This document shows positions 8,404 through 15,385 of a stretch of 64,000 nt of DNA, in pieces. Under the pieces are notes generated by a model. It searched no databases, had not been told where the DNA came from, and saw only the letters and a list, made by a program, of their open reading frames with translations. Within the stretch, counting starts at the first letter, position 1, and each line of letters begins with the position of its first letter. Location of the stretch: the NCBI GenBank assembly GCA_029261965.1, contig JAJDAH010000224.1:1-64000 (forward strand), written 5' to 3'. Position numbers and translations under genes: made by a program. This DNA is from Polyangiaceae bacterium. Its GTDB lineage: Bacteria > Myxococcota_A > Polyangia > Polyangiales > Polyangiaceae.

Positions 8404-9300
8404 CTACTCGGGTAGCGGCTCTAGGCAGCTCTCGTCGAAATCACGAAACCCCTGGGCATCGTCCTCCACCGTGGTGAGATACGGCGCGACCGAGTATCGC
8501 AGCCCCTGCAAAACGAGGTCTTGCGCGTACACCGCGGCGAGAACCCACATGGCGATCGGCAAGAGCGCCGCGCTCTTTCCCGGGCGCTCGTCGATGGCGA
8601 GCCAAACCGGCAGCGCGAAACAAAACGCCGTCCCATACGCGACGGTTCCGAACGACAAAGCGAGCGTCGGGCTGTCGTAGCAGAACAGGTGCGTCATGAA
8701 CGGATTCGCGTTGAGCGCGGTCTCCAGAAACGCCACAGCGAAGGGTGCCGTCGCGATGGCGGGGTACTGGACCCATTTGGGCGAACCCGCAACGGCACTC
8801 CGGACGCCGCGAAAGGTCATGAGGCAGAGCACCGAATAGGTCGCGAAATACGCGATCGTGATGATGTAGAGCCCGATCGGCGTCTGGCGCACGTTGAGGG
8901 TCGTATTGAACCCGTAGTGCATGTGAAGCACGTCGAAGAAAAACCAATTGTGCTGGTAGTTGATGAGGATCGCGAAGAGGGTGACGGAGAACCCCAACTT
9001 GAACGCCGTGCTTCGCCACCACGGACGTGCTCGCTCCTCCGTCGACCGGAGGACTATCGGCAGCACAAGCGCCGCCGCGCCGACCACGACGCAGAAGATG
9101 GTGAGACCGAGATCCCGCCATTGATTGGCGAGCCCGCCCATCATCACCACCGCCGCGGCAATGCCCCAGACCGGCGTGTACCAGAGCCAAATTCTCTCGG
9201 TCGCCCGTTTGGCCGGATTCGCCGAGAAGAGATGGTCGAATCGACCAGCGCGGGGCTCTTGGGTCTCCGCCCCCACGGCTCCGGGGGCGCCCGCGCTCAT
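8404..9300 (-). CDS. cycloeucalenol cycloisomerase (CPI1)-like membrane protein
   Basis: The 298-residue reading starts at the ATG at 9300, which overlaps the CYP51 stop by four bases; a longer frame would run through CYP51. About eight hydrophobic segments. Several blocks align by eye with plant CPI1, the enzyme that opens the 9,19-cyclopropane ring of cycloeucalenol to give obtusifoliol: WLWYTPVWGI near residue 37, NYQHNWFFFDVLHMHYGF near 115, FATYSVLCLMTFRGVRSA near 155, and FLETALNANPF followed by LPVWLAIDE in the last third. The N-terminal SANPAKRATERIWLWYTP parallels the plant start. Position beside CYP51, a sterol reductase and an ERG2-type isomerase supports a sterol role. Activity and substrate are inferred. 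Confidence 0.85.
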   Translation of the reverse strand: MSAGAPGAVGAETQEPRAGRFDHLFSANPAKRATERIWLWYTPVWGIAAAVVMMGGLANQWRDLGLTIFCVVVGAAALVLPIVLRSTEERARPWWRSTAFKLGFSVTLFAILINYQHNWFFFDVLHMHYGFNTTLNVRQTPIGLYIITIAYFATYSVLCLMTFRGVRSAVAGSPKWVQYPAIATAPFAVAFLETALNANPFMTHLFCYDSPTLALSFGTVAYGTAFCFALPVWLAIDERPGKSAALLPIAMWVLAAVYAQDLVLQGLRYSVAPYLTTVEDDAQGFRDFDESCLEPLPE

Positions 9301-10679
9301 GGGTGATTCCGACGCCGACGGTAATTCACACGCACCGGACCCTTGGGACCGACGACCACCCCGGCGAAGTCCGTTTCGATGCGGTCGCCCGCAAGCCATA
9401 GCTCGTAGCGGCGAAGCAGCTTGGCGAAGATGACCTTGATCTGAAGAATCGCGAACGCGTTGCCGAGGCACTTGTGCCGCCCGCCACCGAACGAAATGTA
9501 GTTGAAGCGGTTCTTGTCCTCTTCGCGGTCCGGAGCGAAGCGGTCCGGATCGAACGCATCCGGATCCTCGAAGACGCTGGCGATACGGTGGGAAACAGCG
9601 GGGGAAACCACGAGGTTCGAACCCTTGGGCATCACGTACCCGTCGTACTCGAAGTCCTCCATCACCGTCCGGAGAAGCATGAAAAGTGGCGGATGCAACC
9701 GGAGCGCCTCTTTGATGGCGTACTCCAGCAAAGTGAGCTCGCGAAGCGAGACGTAGCTGATGTCGTCGCTGTCACCGTAGACGTCTTCGAGCTGCCGGAG
9801 GACCCGCGCGAGGTAGTACGGATGTTGGAGCAACTCGAACATCGTCCAGGCCGTCGTCATGCTGCTGGTGTGGTGACCGGCGAACATCGCCGCGAGCAGC
9901 ATCCCGGTGATCTCGTGATCCGAGAGGCCCTGCCCGTCCTCGTACTTCGCCTCCATCAGCGTCTGCAGAAAGTCCTCCCCCTCGCGACCGCTTTTCCGAC
10001 GCTCCCTGACGATGCCGCCGATGAGCTCCTCGAGCCGTACGCGCGCCTTGTCTCGCTTCTTGAACGCGGGGATGGGCAAGTACGGATTGAGGTACCCGAT
10101 GGGGTGAATCCCCTGTTCGAGGTCGTGATACAGCTCGGAAAATTCGACGGTCAGCCGTCCCCGAAACTCGGGACCGAGCAAGCAGTGGGCCGACGTGTAG
10201 TTCGTGAGCTTGGCGCAGTAGCCCACGAAGTCGGTCACGCCCGCGTCGCCGAGCTCGTCGATGCTCAAGTCGACTTCCTTGGCGACGATCTCGCCGTAAG
10301 TGCGCATGCGTTTGTCCCGCAGCGCCGGCATCAGCATCGCCATCTGTTCGCCGAGCTTCTTCGGCGTCGGCGCGTCGTAGACGACATCCTTGCCGAAAAC
10401 CGGCGTCATCATCTTGTACGCCTCTTTGGCGCTCAGCTGCTCGTCCGGCGCGCGAAAAAACGCCTCGCTCGCTTCTGGCCCGGTGAGCAGAAACATCTTC
10501 TTGTGGGCCAATCGGAACCCGGCGACGTCGCCGTGCTCGCGTCGCGCCCGGTGGAGCAACCCGAAAGCATCTCTTCCGAACTCGATCGCGTGTCCGAGCA
10601 GCGGCAAGCCGCCCGAGATCATCGGGGGCATTCTCGTTCCGGTCGAGCGAAACGGCGCGTCCGCAGCGTGCTGTGCCAT
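9297..10679 (-). CDS. cyp51: sterol 14-alpha-demethylase, cytochrome P450 CYP51
   Basis: P450 that oxidatively removes the 14-alpha-methyl group of sterols. In the 460-residue reading: the B'-region SAKEAYKMMTPVFGKDVVYDA (about 83-103), closely matching bacterial CYP51 such as the mycobacterial one; the I-helix AMFAGHHTSS (264-273) with the CYP51-typical His-Thr pair; ExxR as EALR (324-327); and the heme loop FGGGRHKCLG with Cys404. There is no N-terminal membrane anchor, so it is a soluble bacterial-type form. Of two nearby ATGs, the second (10679) is preferred because GAGGAG lies 8 bases before it but only 2 before the first (10685). It is 32 bases downstream of the ERG2-like gene and coupled to the CPI1-like gene by ATGA. 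Confidence 0.95.
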   Translation of the reverse strand: MAQHAADAPFRSTGTRMPPMISGGLPLLGHAIEFGRDAFGLLHRARREHGDVAGFRLAHKKMFLLTGPEASEAFFRAPDEQLSAKEAYKMMTPVFGKDVVYDAPTPKKLGEQMAMLMPALRDKRMRTYGEIVAKEVDLSIDELGDAGVTDFVGYCAKLTNYTSAHCLLGPEFRGRLTVEFSELYHDLEQGIHPIGYLNPYLPIPAFKKRDKARVRLEELIGGIVRERRKSGREGEDFLQTLMEAKYEDGQGLSDHEITGMLLAAMFAGHHTSSMTTAWTMFELLQHPYYLARVLRQLEDVYGDSDDISYVSLRELTLLEYAIKEALRLHPPLFMLLRTVMEDFEYDGYVMPKGSNLVVSPAVSHRIASVFEDPDAFDPDRFAPDREEDKNRFNYISFGGGRHKCLGNAFAILQIKVIFAKLLRRYELWLAGDRIETDFAGVVVGPKGPVRVNYRRRRNHP

Positions 10680-10711
10680 GTTCATTTCTCCTCGGCCAAG
10701 AGCCGACAGCG

Positions 10712-11269
10712 TCAGATCTTTCCCTGCATGAGCTCACGCGTGGCGGCGCCCGTGTAGACCTTTAGAGTGTCCCAAACCGACCGAACATCGAGCGTGCTCG
10801 AAAACGCGTCGGCCAATCCGAAGGGCAACATGCCCGGGATGTTGCCGCGCGCGTACTCTAGCGCCCAGCATCGTTCGGGGATCCGGTAGGCCTTGGCGCG
10901 CCCCTTGGGCAGATGGTGCAGGTCCCCCGGTCGGTAGACTTCGGGCTCGAGCGCGCCCGGTGCAAACGCGCGCTGCTCGCCGTCGAGAATGTAAAAGTAG
11001 TCGTCCGAGGAGAAGCGACCCGTGTGCCCCTCGGTACCAATCGGCGTACCGAAAATGATGACGTACTCGGTGATCGACGCGTGCAGCACGAGCATCGCCC
11101 CCATGGCGCCGCCCGCGTTGTTCAAGACCCAGCGCCCGGGATCACGAACGTGACCTGGGTAGCGTTCGCCGAGGTCTCGAATCAGCTTCTCGATCACCTC
11201 GTCGACGGGCGGTCCAATCGCGCCTTTGACGACTTCGTGTAGTTGTTGGGGGTCGAAGATGGTGGACAT
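10712..11269 (-). CDS. C-8 sterol isomerase of the ERG2/sigma-1 receptor family
   Basis: First gene of the sterol operon, 185 residues. The family core is unmistakable: WVLNNAGGAMGAMLVLHAS (47-65), IIFGTPIGTEGHTGRF (71-86), DDYF (89-92), EVYRPGDLHHLPKG (110-123), LEYARGNIPGMLPFGLADAF (137-156) and SSTLD. Glu138 matches the catalytic/ligand Glu of ERG2 and the sigma-1 receptor (Glu172 in the human protein); Asp89/90 lie near the second acidic position. ERG2 moves the delta-8 double bond to delta-7. Unlike the eukaryotic proteins there is no N-terminal membrane helix. The start at 11269 is fixed by GAAGGA six bases upstream (11277-11282); the longer open frame has no family support. The 213-base gap to the divergent gene must hold the operon promoter, but I see only weak boxes. 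Confidence 0.93.
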   Translation of the reverse strand: MSTIFDPQQLHEVVKGAIGPPVDEVIEKLIRDLGERYPGHVRDPGRWVLNNAGGAMGAMLVLHASITEYVIIFGTPIGTEGHTGRFSSDDYFYILDGEQRAFAPGALEPEVYRPGDLHHLPKGRAKAYRIPERCWALEYARGNIPGMLPFGLADAFSSTLDVRSVWDTLKVYTGAATRELMQGKI

Positions 11270-11482
11270 CGCAAAATCCTTCTTCCGCCGCCGCGGGCGG
11301 ACCATACCCCCGGCCGCCGCGTCGTTCCACGCCGCCAACCGGGGTGGAGCAAAGCGCCGATTTCCATCCAAGATTCGACGCTTTAGGTCCGATGGGCGCT
11401 CGGGTTGGCGTCGCCGAATTTGGCCCCCGGCGGCCGGTTCTGGTCTCTGTCGTGCACCGGAGTCGGCGAGAGGAGACGGACG

Positions 11483-11959
11483 ATGTCGAGAAATTTCTTG
11501 GTCGTGCTGGAGCGCGGTAGTCGCTGGCCCACTTGGCTCGAGCGCCCGGACGAGGAAAGCGCCGAGACGTGGCTCGTCGCCCAGCAGGCCGACGAATCCT
11601 GTCGCGAATTCGAGGCCCGAGGTTTCGACCTCGTCGCTGCTTCCGACGTGGTCGCCGAGCCGGACCACGCCGTACTCGTCTGTAACGGTGAGCATGGCTA
11701 CGACGACCTCGCCATGAGGGAAAACTTGCTCCGCGCGATGATCGGTCGCGTGGAGACGAGCCGGAACGGCCAGATCTCACTCGTGGTCGACGGCAGCAGT
11801 AGAACTCGCCAGCTCGGTGCCGAGATGGCGCTCTCGCTCAACCAAGAGCTAGAAGAAACTTCGAGTCTGGTGCGTCTCAGGTTTCGCGCCCAGCCTCAAA
11901 CGATCGCACCCCCGGCCATGTCCGGAAGCCACTCGGATCTCGACAGCAACGTCGCCTGA
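11483..11959 (+). CDS. hypothetical protein, 158 residues
   Basis: I do not recognise this protein. It starts at the ATG at 11483, preceded by GAGGAGA at a spacing of seven; earlier in-frame ATGs lack such a site. It is acidic and soluble with no signal or membrane segment. The N-terminal half (VLERGSRWPTWLERPDEES) leads to a Glu-rich middle, and there is a hydrophobic strand GQISLVVDG near residue 97. The tail is polar and low in complexity. It is divergent from the sterol operon and 23 bases before the HTTM-like gene, so it may share a transcript with the latter. Confidence 0.6.
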   Translation: MSRNFLVVLERGSRWPTWLERPDEESAETWLVAQQADESCREFEARGFDLVAASDVVAEPDHAVLVCNGEHGYDDLAMRENLLRAMIGRVETSRNGQISLVVDGSSRTRQLGAEMALSLNQELEETSSLVRLRFRAQPQTIAPPAMSGSHSDLDSNVA

Positions 11960-11982
11960 GGTCGAGCGCCACCTGCGGTTCG

Positions 11983-13320
11983 ATGGCGTGGGCCAGCTTT
12001 ATCTCGGCCGCCCTCGGGCGCTCCGAACCCGCGCTTTCGCTCGCCGCGCTGCGCGTCGTGGTGCCGGCGATGGTGCTCGTCTCGCCCGGATACTGGGAAG
12101 GCAAGAACATCGCGTCGTGGGATCCGGCTCGTTGGGTGGTCCCCGAGGGACTGGGTTTTCTTGTCGCTGCGCTTCCCATCAATGCCCACCTCGCTACGGC
12201 GGCGCAGATCTTGGTCGCCTTCTGCGCGCTGTCGGCCATCGTCGGGATCCGAGCTCGCCTCGCCCTCGCAGGGTTGACGCTTTCAGCGTTCTATCTGCTG
12301 TCGATCGCCCAGCTGAGCGGCTTCGTCTGGCACGACATGCATCTGCTTTGGATGTGCGCCCTGCTCTCGGCGAGTCCATGCGCCGACGTCTTGGCGGTCG
12401 ACGCGCGTCGCCCCCTTTCGGCCGAGGGGCCCGAATACCGTCCAGCGGTTCTCGGCGCGTCGCTACTGCTCGGGGCGATCTATTTTTTCCCCGGCTACCA
12501 CAAGCTGGCCACCTCGGGCTTGGACTGGGCGCTATCGGACAACCTACGAAACCAACTGTACTTCAAGTGGATGCAGCACGGTCGTGTCCCGGCGTTTCGA
12601 ATCGACCAGTTCCCGTGGCTTTTGAAAGGCGGTGGGCTGTTCGTGATGGCGTTCGAGCTCGCCTTTCCATTCTTGGTGCTGTTCCGACGCACCCGCGCGA
12701 TCGCCGCCGCCCTGGGTTTGCTCTTTCATCTCCTGTCGCAACTCATCTTCAAGATCCCGTTCATGAGTCTGTGGATCTGCTACGTGGCCCTCGTCGACCT
12801 GCGCCCCGGTGCACGCTGGGCCGTCGCTCGATCCGCATGGCTGAAGCGTGCCCTCGAGCCAGGCGCGCCGGGGAGCTCGGTTTCGCCCCGCTGGCCGACG
12901 TTCGCGTTGACACTCGTGCTGTTTCCGGCCGCCGTCGTGCAGGGGGCTCGCGGTCAGATGCAGAGCTATCCCTTCGCTTGCTACCCGACGTTTCAGTGGC
13001 GGGCGAGCAGTCAAATGCCGGATCTGAAGATCACCAGAGTCAGCGGCGAAGCCGAGTCCGAAGTGGCTCATGCCCGGTCGGCTCGCGGATACCGGAGCCA
13101 ACGCCAATGGGGGGAGGTGTGGAGGTTGGCCGGGGTCTGGGGAGACGTGAAACCGGAGCGCCTTCGCGCCTACTACTCGTCAGTGACCCGCCGAAATCCT
13201 GCTCATACGGCGTCGAAGATTCGGTTTTATCGGGTCTACCGGCGTGTCGCACCCGAGCACTGGGGGGAGCCGCCGGCGCGCAGCCGGCTCTTGCTCGAGG
13301 TCCCCGCCGCCGCCAACTAG
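11983..13320 (+). CDS. HTTM-like polytopic membrane protein
   Basis: A 445-residue protein with roughly eight to nine hydrophobic segments in the first 330 residues and a soluble C-terminal region. The arrangement resembles the HTTM domain (horizontally transferred transmembrane domain, related to vitamin-K gamma-carboxylase): early ALSLAALRVVVPAMVLVSPGYW, WHDMHLLWMCALLSASPCADV near residue 115, then AIYFFPGYHKLATSGLDW near 168, where carboxylase relatives have the YFNAGVHKL-type motif. A second HLLSQLIF block near 245 also fits. The substrate of these bacterial relatives is unknown. The gene ends 35 bases before the convergent ferritin-like gene. Confidence 0.65.
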   Translation: MAWASFISAALGRSEPALSLAALRVVVPAMVLVSPGYWEGKNIASWDPARWVVPEGLGFLVAALPINAHLATAAQILVAFCALSAIVGIRARLALAGLTLSAFYLLSIAQLSGFVWHDMHLLWMCALLSASPCADVLAVDARRPLSAEGPEYRPAVLGASLLLGAIYFFPGYHKLATSGLDWALSDNLRNQLYFKWMQHGRVPAFRIDQFPWLLKGGGLFVMAFELAFPFLVLFRRTRAIAAALGLLFHLLSQLIFKIPFMSLWICYVALVDLRPGARWAVARSAWLKRALEPGAPGSSVSPRWPTFALTLVLFPAAVVQGARGQMQSYPFACYPTFQWRASSQMPDLKITRVSGEAESEVAHARSARGYRSQRQWGEVWRLAGVWGDVKPERLRAYYSSVTRRNPAHTASKIRFYRVYRRVAPEHWGEPPARSRLLLEVPAAAN

Positions 13321-13355
13321 CGCCCGTCAACTCGATGGAGCTCGGCTCTATCCGA

Positions 13356-14162
13356 CTAGGCCGAGGGATGAATTCCGCGCTCCCTCAACGGACGGCGCAC
13401 GCGCTGCTCCATCGACTTCGCAGCGAGCGCGAGATAGTCGTCGGATTGCATCCAAGCCAGCGCGTCTCCCACGGACTGGTCGTACGCGGTGTTGCGGTTT
13501 TTTTCGATGCTGAGCCACTGCTTCTTGATGGCCCGGATGGTCCGGTCCGCTGCCCGCCCCAAGTGCGCCTTGTCCTCCGTGGTGAGGTCGGGGTCCGCCC
13601 AGTCGAGAAAGGCGAAACCGAAGGTCCCGTGTGCCGCTTCGTCTTTGACGATGCGCCCGAGCACGGCTTTGGGGAGCGGGTGACGGGCCGCGTGCCACGT
13701 CCCACGCAAGAGTGGAATGCTCAAGGCTTCGCCGACGCAAAAGAAACGAACGATCATGTCGGCCGCGCGCATCAGCGGAGAGAGCCCTTCTCCCGCCTCG
13801 ACGATGAGGTCATCGGGATCGTGCACGATCTCCGTTCCCCCCCCGAGCTCCATCGCCATGCGGGCACACAGCTCGACGTGCACGACCTCGTCGAGGGGGA
13901 ATCGCGACGCCATGGCGATCAAATCGAGCGGCGCTCGACATTCGAGCAGCGCTCGAAGCGCCGCGCAGCACGCGATGCCGGTCCGGTGCTCCTGAAAGGC
14001 CGCCCCGGTCCACTGCTTTCTAGCGAGGACGAGCACGTTCTCGGGGATGCCACTCACGTCGAGCGTCCCCCACGGCATCGCCTCGACCTCTGGGCGCATT
14101 TTTCGGTATCGGCGCTCGATGCCTTCGCCGAACAGCTCGAGCTCGAACAGCTCTTCCGGCAT
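13356..14162 (-). CDS. ferritin-like superfamily protein (putative diiron protein)
   Basis: A 268-residue, mostly helical soluble protein. Two E-x-x-H motifs of the kind that bind a diiron centre are spaced across a four-helix-bundle length: DEVVHVELC near residue 91 and KDEAAHGTFGFAFLDWAD near 173. Further acidic residues sit at FQEHRTG (about 57) and VGEALSIPLLRG (about 142). It is not a close match to ferritin, rubrerythrin or ribonucleotide reductase that I can name. The gene lies ten bases after a small repeat-bearing secreted protein on the same strand, suggesting a shared operon. Confidence 0.6.
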   Translation of the reverse strand: MPEELFELELFGEGIERRYRKMRPEVEAMPWGTLDVSGIPENVLVLARKQWTGAAFQEHRTGIACCAALRALLECRAPLDLIAMASRFPLDEVVHVELCARMAMELGGGTEIVHDPDDLIVEAGEGLSPLMRAADMIVRFFCVGEALSIPLLRGTWHAARHPLPKAVLGRIVKDEAAHGTFGFAFLDWADPDLTTEDKAHLGRAADRTIRAIKKQWLSIEKNRNTAYDQSVGDALAWMQSDDYLALAAKSMEQRVRRPLRERGIHPSA

Positions 14163-14171
14163 TTTGCTCGC

Positions 14172-14510
14172 TCAGTCCCCGGCGTCGTCGGGCGGGGCAA
14201 TGAGATTGGCCACCACATCGAGCGCGACGGCCACATCGCGTGCGGCATCGGCCGCGTCGCCGTCGGAGGCGTCTTCGATCGGGGCCATGAGATTGGCCAC
14301 GACGTCGAGCCCGGTCACTTGTCCATCGGTGGGTGGAGCAACGAGATTGGCGACGACATCGAAGCTCTGCGTGTCCGCCGCCGCGTCCGCCGGTGGCGCC
14401 ACCAGATTCGCCACGGTGTCCTTGTTGCTGCTGCCACACGCGACGTAGCTCACCGCAGCGACCCCGAGAGACGCGACTAGCAGCTTTCTGCCCCGACGTT
14501 TGCGCTCCAC
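14172..14510 (-). CDS. small secreted/lipoprotein-like protein with four VANLxAP repeats
   Basis: 112 residues by the GTG at 14510, chosen because it then begins VERKRRGRKLLVASLGVA, matching its neighbour at 14619-14909 (MDRKKRRRRRLLVASIGVA); a TTG at 14546 would add 12 residues. A basic N-terminus, a hydrophobic stretch and SYVAC suggest an exported, possibly lipidated protein, though the lipobox is non-canonical. The rest is Asp/Ala-rich and carries four copies of VANL(V/M/I)AP at roughly 20- to 30-residue intervals. I know of no function. It precedes the ferritin-like gene by ten bases. Confidence 0.6.
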   Translation of the reverse strand: MERKRRGRKLLVASLGVAAVSYVACGSSNKDTVANLVAPPADAAADTQSFDVVANLVAPPTDGQVTGLDVVANLMAPIEDASDGDAADAARDVAVALDVVANLIAPPDDAGD

Positions 14511-14618
14511 CACTTCCAGTTTCGCGGACCCGACGCCGATCTGCAAGCTGGAGGGGCTAGTTTGAGGGGCGAGGCCGCCGAGTTTTGCTGGCGAAAAGCG
14601 CAGCGCTTCAGCGGCCGC

Positions 14619-14909
14619 CTAGGGAGGCCCGCCATCGGTCTTGGGCAGCGGAGGGATCTCGTCTGGCGCGACCAGGTTGCCGATGGGCTCTGGCGGCGGC
14701 TCCGGAGGCGGTGGGGGCGGCTCCGGGGACCGAGCGTCGCCCTCGGCGATCGTCGCCGTTGGGGCGGCAGTGGCCGGCGGCATGGGGTCCGGTGCCATGA
14801 TGTTTCCTACCGGTTCGGCCGCTTTACGGTTGCATGCGACGTAGCTGATGCTCGCCACGCCAATTGATGCGACCAGCAATCGGCGGCGACGTCGTTTCTT
14901 CCGATCCAT
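14619..14909 (-). CDS. small secreted/lipoprotein-like protein with (V/I)GN(I/L)xAP repeats, paralogue of the next gene
   Basis: 96 residues. It has the same N-terminal pattern as the protein at 14172-14510: a run of Arg/Lys, LLVASIGVASISYVAC, then a Pro/Glu-rich low-complexity segment. Two motifs, VGNIMAP and IGNLVAP, correspond to the repeats of the paralogue. The two genes are 108 bases apart, same strand, and look like a local duplication followed by divergence of everything except the signal region and the repeat motif. Function unknown. Confidence 0.6.
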   Translation of the reverse strand: MDRKKRRRRRLLVASIGVASISYVACNRKAAEPVGNIMAPDPMPPATAAPTATIAEGDARSPEPPPPPPEPPPEPIGNLVAPDEIPPLPKTDGGPP

Positions 14910-14965
14910 CGACCGGCATCATCCCCGAGGCCGGCGGGCTCGCGCAAGGCGGAGCCGGGGCAACG

Positions 14966-15337
14966 TCAGAGCGAGGGGAATATGGCCACCATGAAAAACA
15001 CCAACCCGACCCCGAGGAAAACCGCGCAACCGCAACCGCAACCATACGGTGCGATCTTCCCGGGACCCGGTTTGTCCTTCATCGCAAACCGGCCGATGAG
15101 CGCCCCGAGGCCCGCGCCCCAGAAAAACCCAACGGGCCCGGCGACGACGTACGACGCCGTCATTCCCGCCGATTCGGAATCGTAGGCGGCGATGCCGACG
15201 ACCGCTCCGCCGACTAGCGTCGCGAGAACTCCGAGCACGTTCCAGACGATGACCGCGGTCTTTCCGACCGGCGCGTCCTTCGGCGGGCCGTCCGCGTTAG
15301 GTGGACCTAGCGGCGAGCCCTGGTGTTGTTGTTGCAT
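14966..15337 (-). CDS. hypothetical small membrane protein
   Basis: 123 residues with a Pro/Gly/Gln-rich N-terminal tail (1-24) and three hydrophobic segments: VIVWNVLGVLATLVGGAVVG near 30, SYVVAGPVGFFWGAGLGALIG near 63, and CAVFLGVGLVFFMVAIF at the C-terminus. A GCGCGC cluster precedes the last helix. It is probably in the inner membrane. I cannot assign a family. It lies 48 bases downstream of the RND pump on the same strand. Confidence 0.55.
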   Translation of the reverse strand: MQQQHQGSPLGPPNADGPPKDAPVGKTAVIVWNVLGVLATLVGGAVVGIAAYDSESAGMTASYVVAGPVGFFWGAGLGALIGRFAMKDKPGPGKIAPYGCGCGCAVFLGVGLVFFMVAIFPSL

Positions 15338-15385
15338 TCGCAGGCGTGCTTAGCACGAGCGGAGCGCGCCCGCGCGAAGAAGGCG

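Noticed and set aside
11988-14480. An 830-codon open frame on the plus strand
   Set aside because: It overlaps the HTTM-like gene in another frame and runs antisense through the ferritin-like and repeat-protein genes; the translation is Arg/Ala/Pro-rich without family motifs, as expected of a GC-rich shadow frame.
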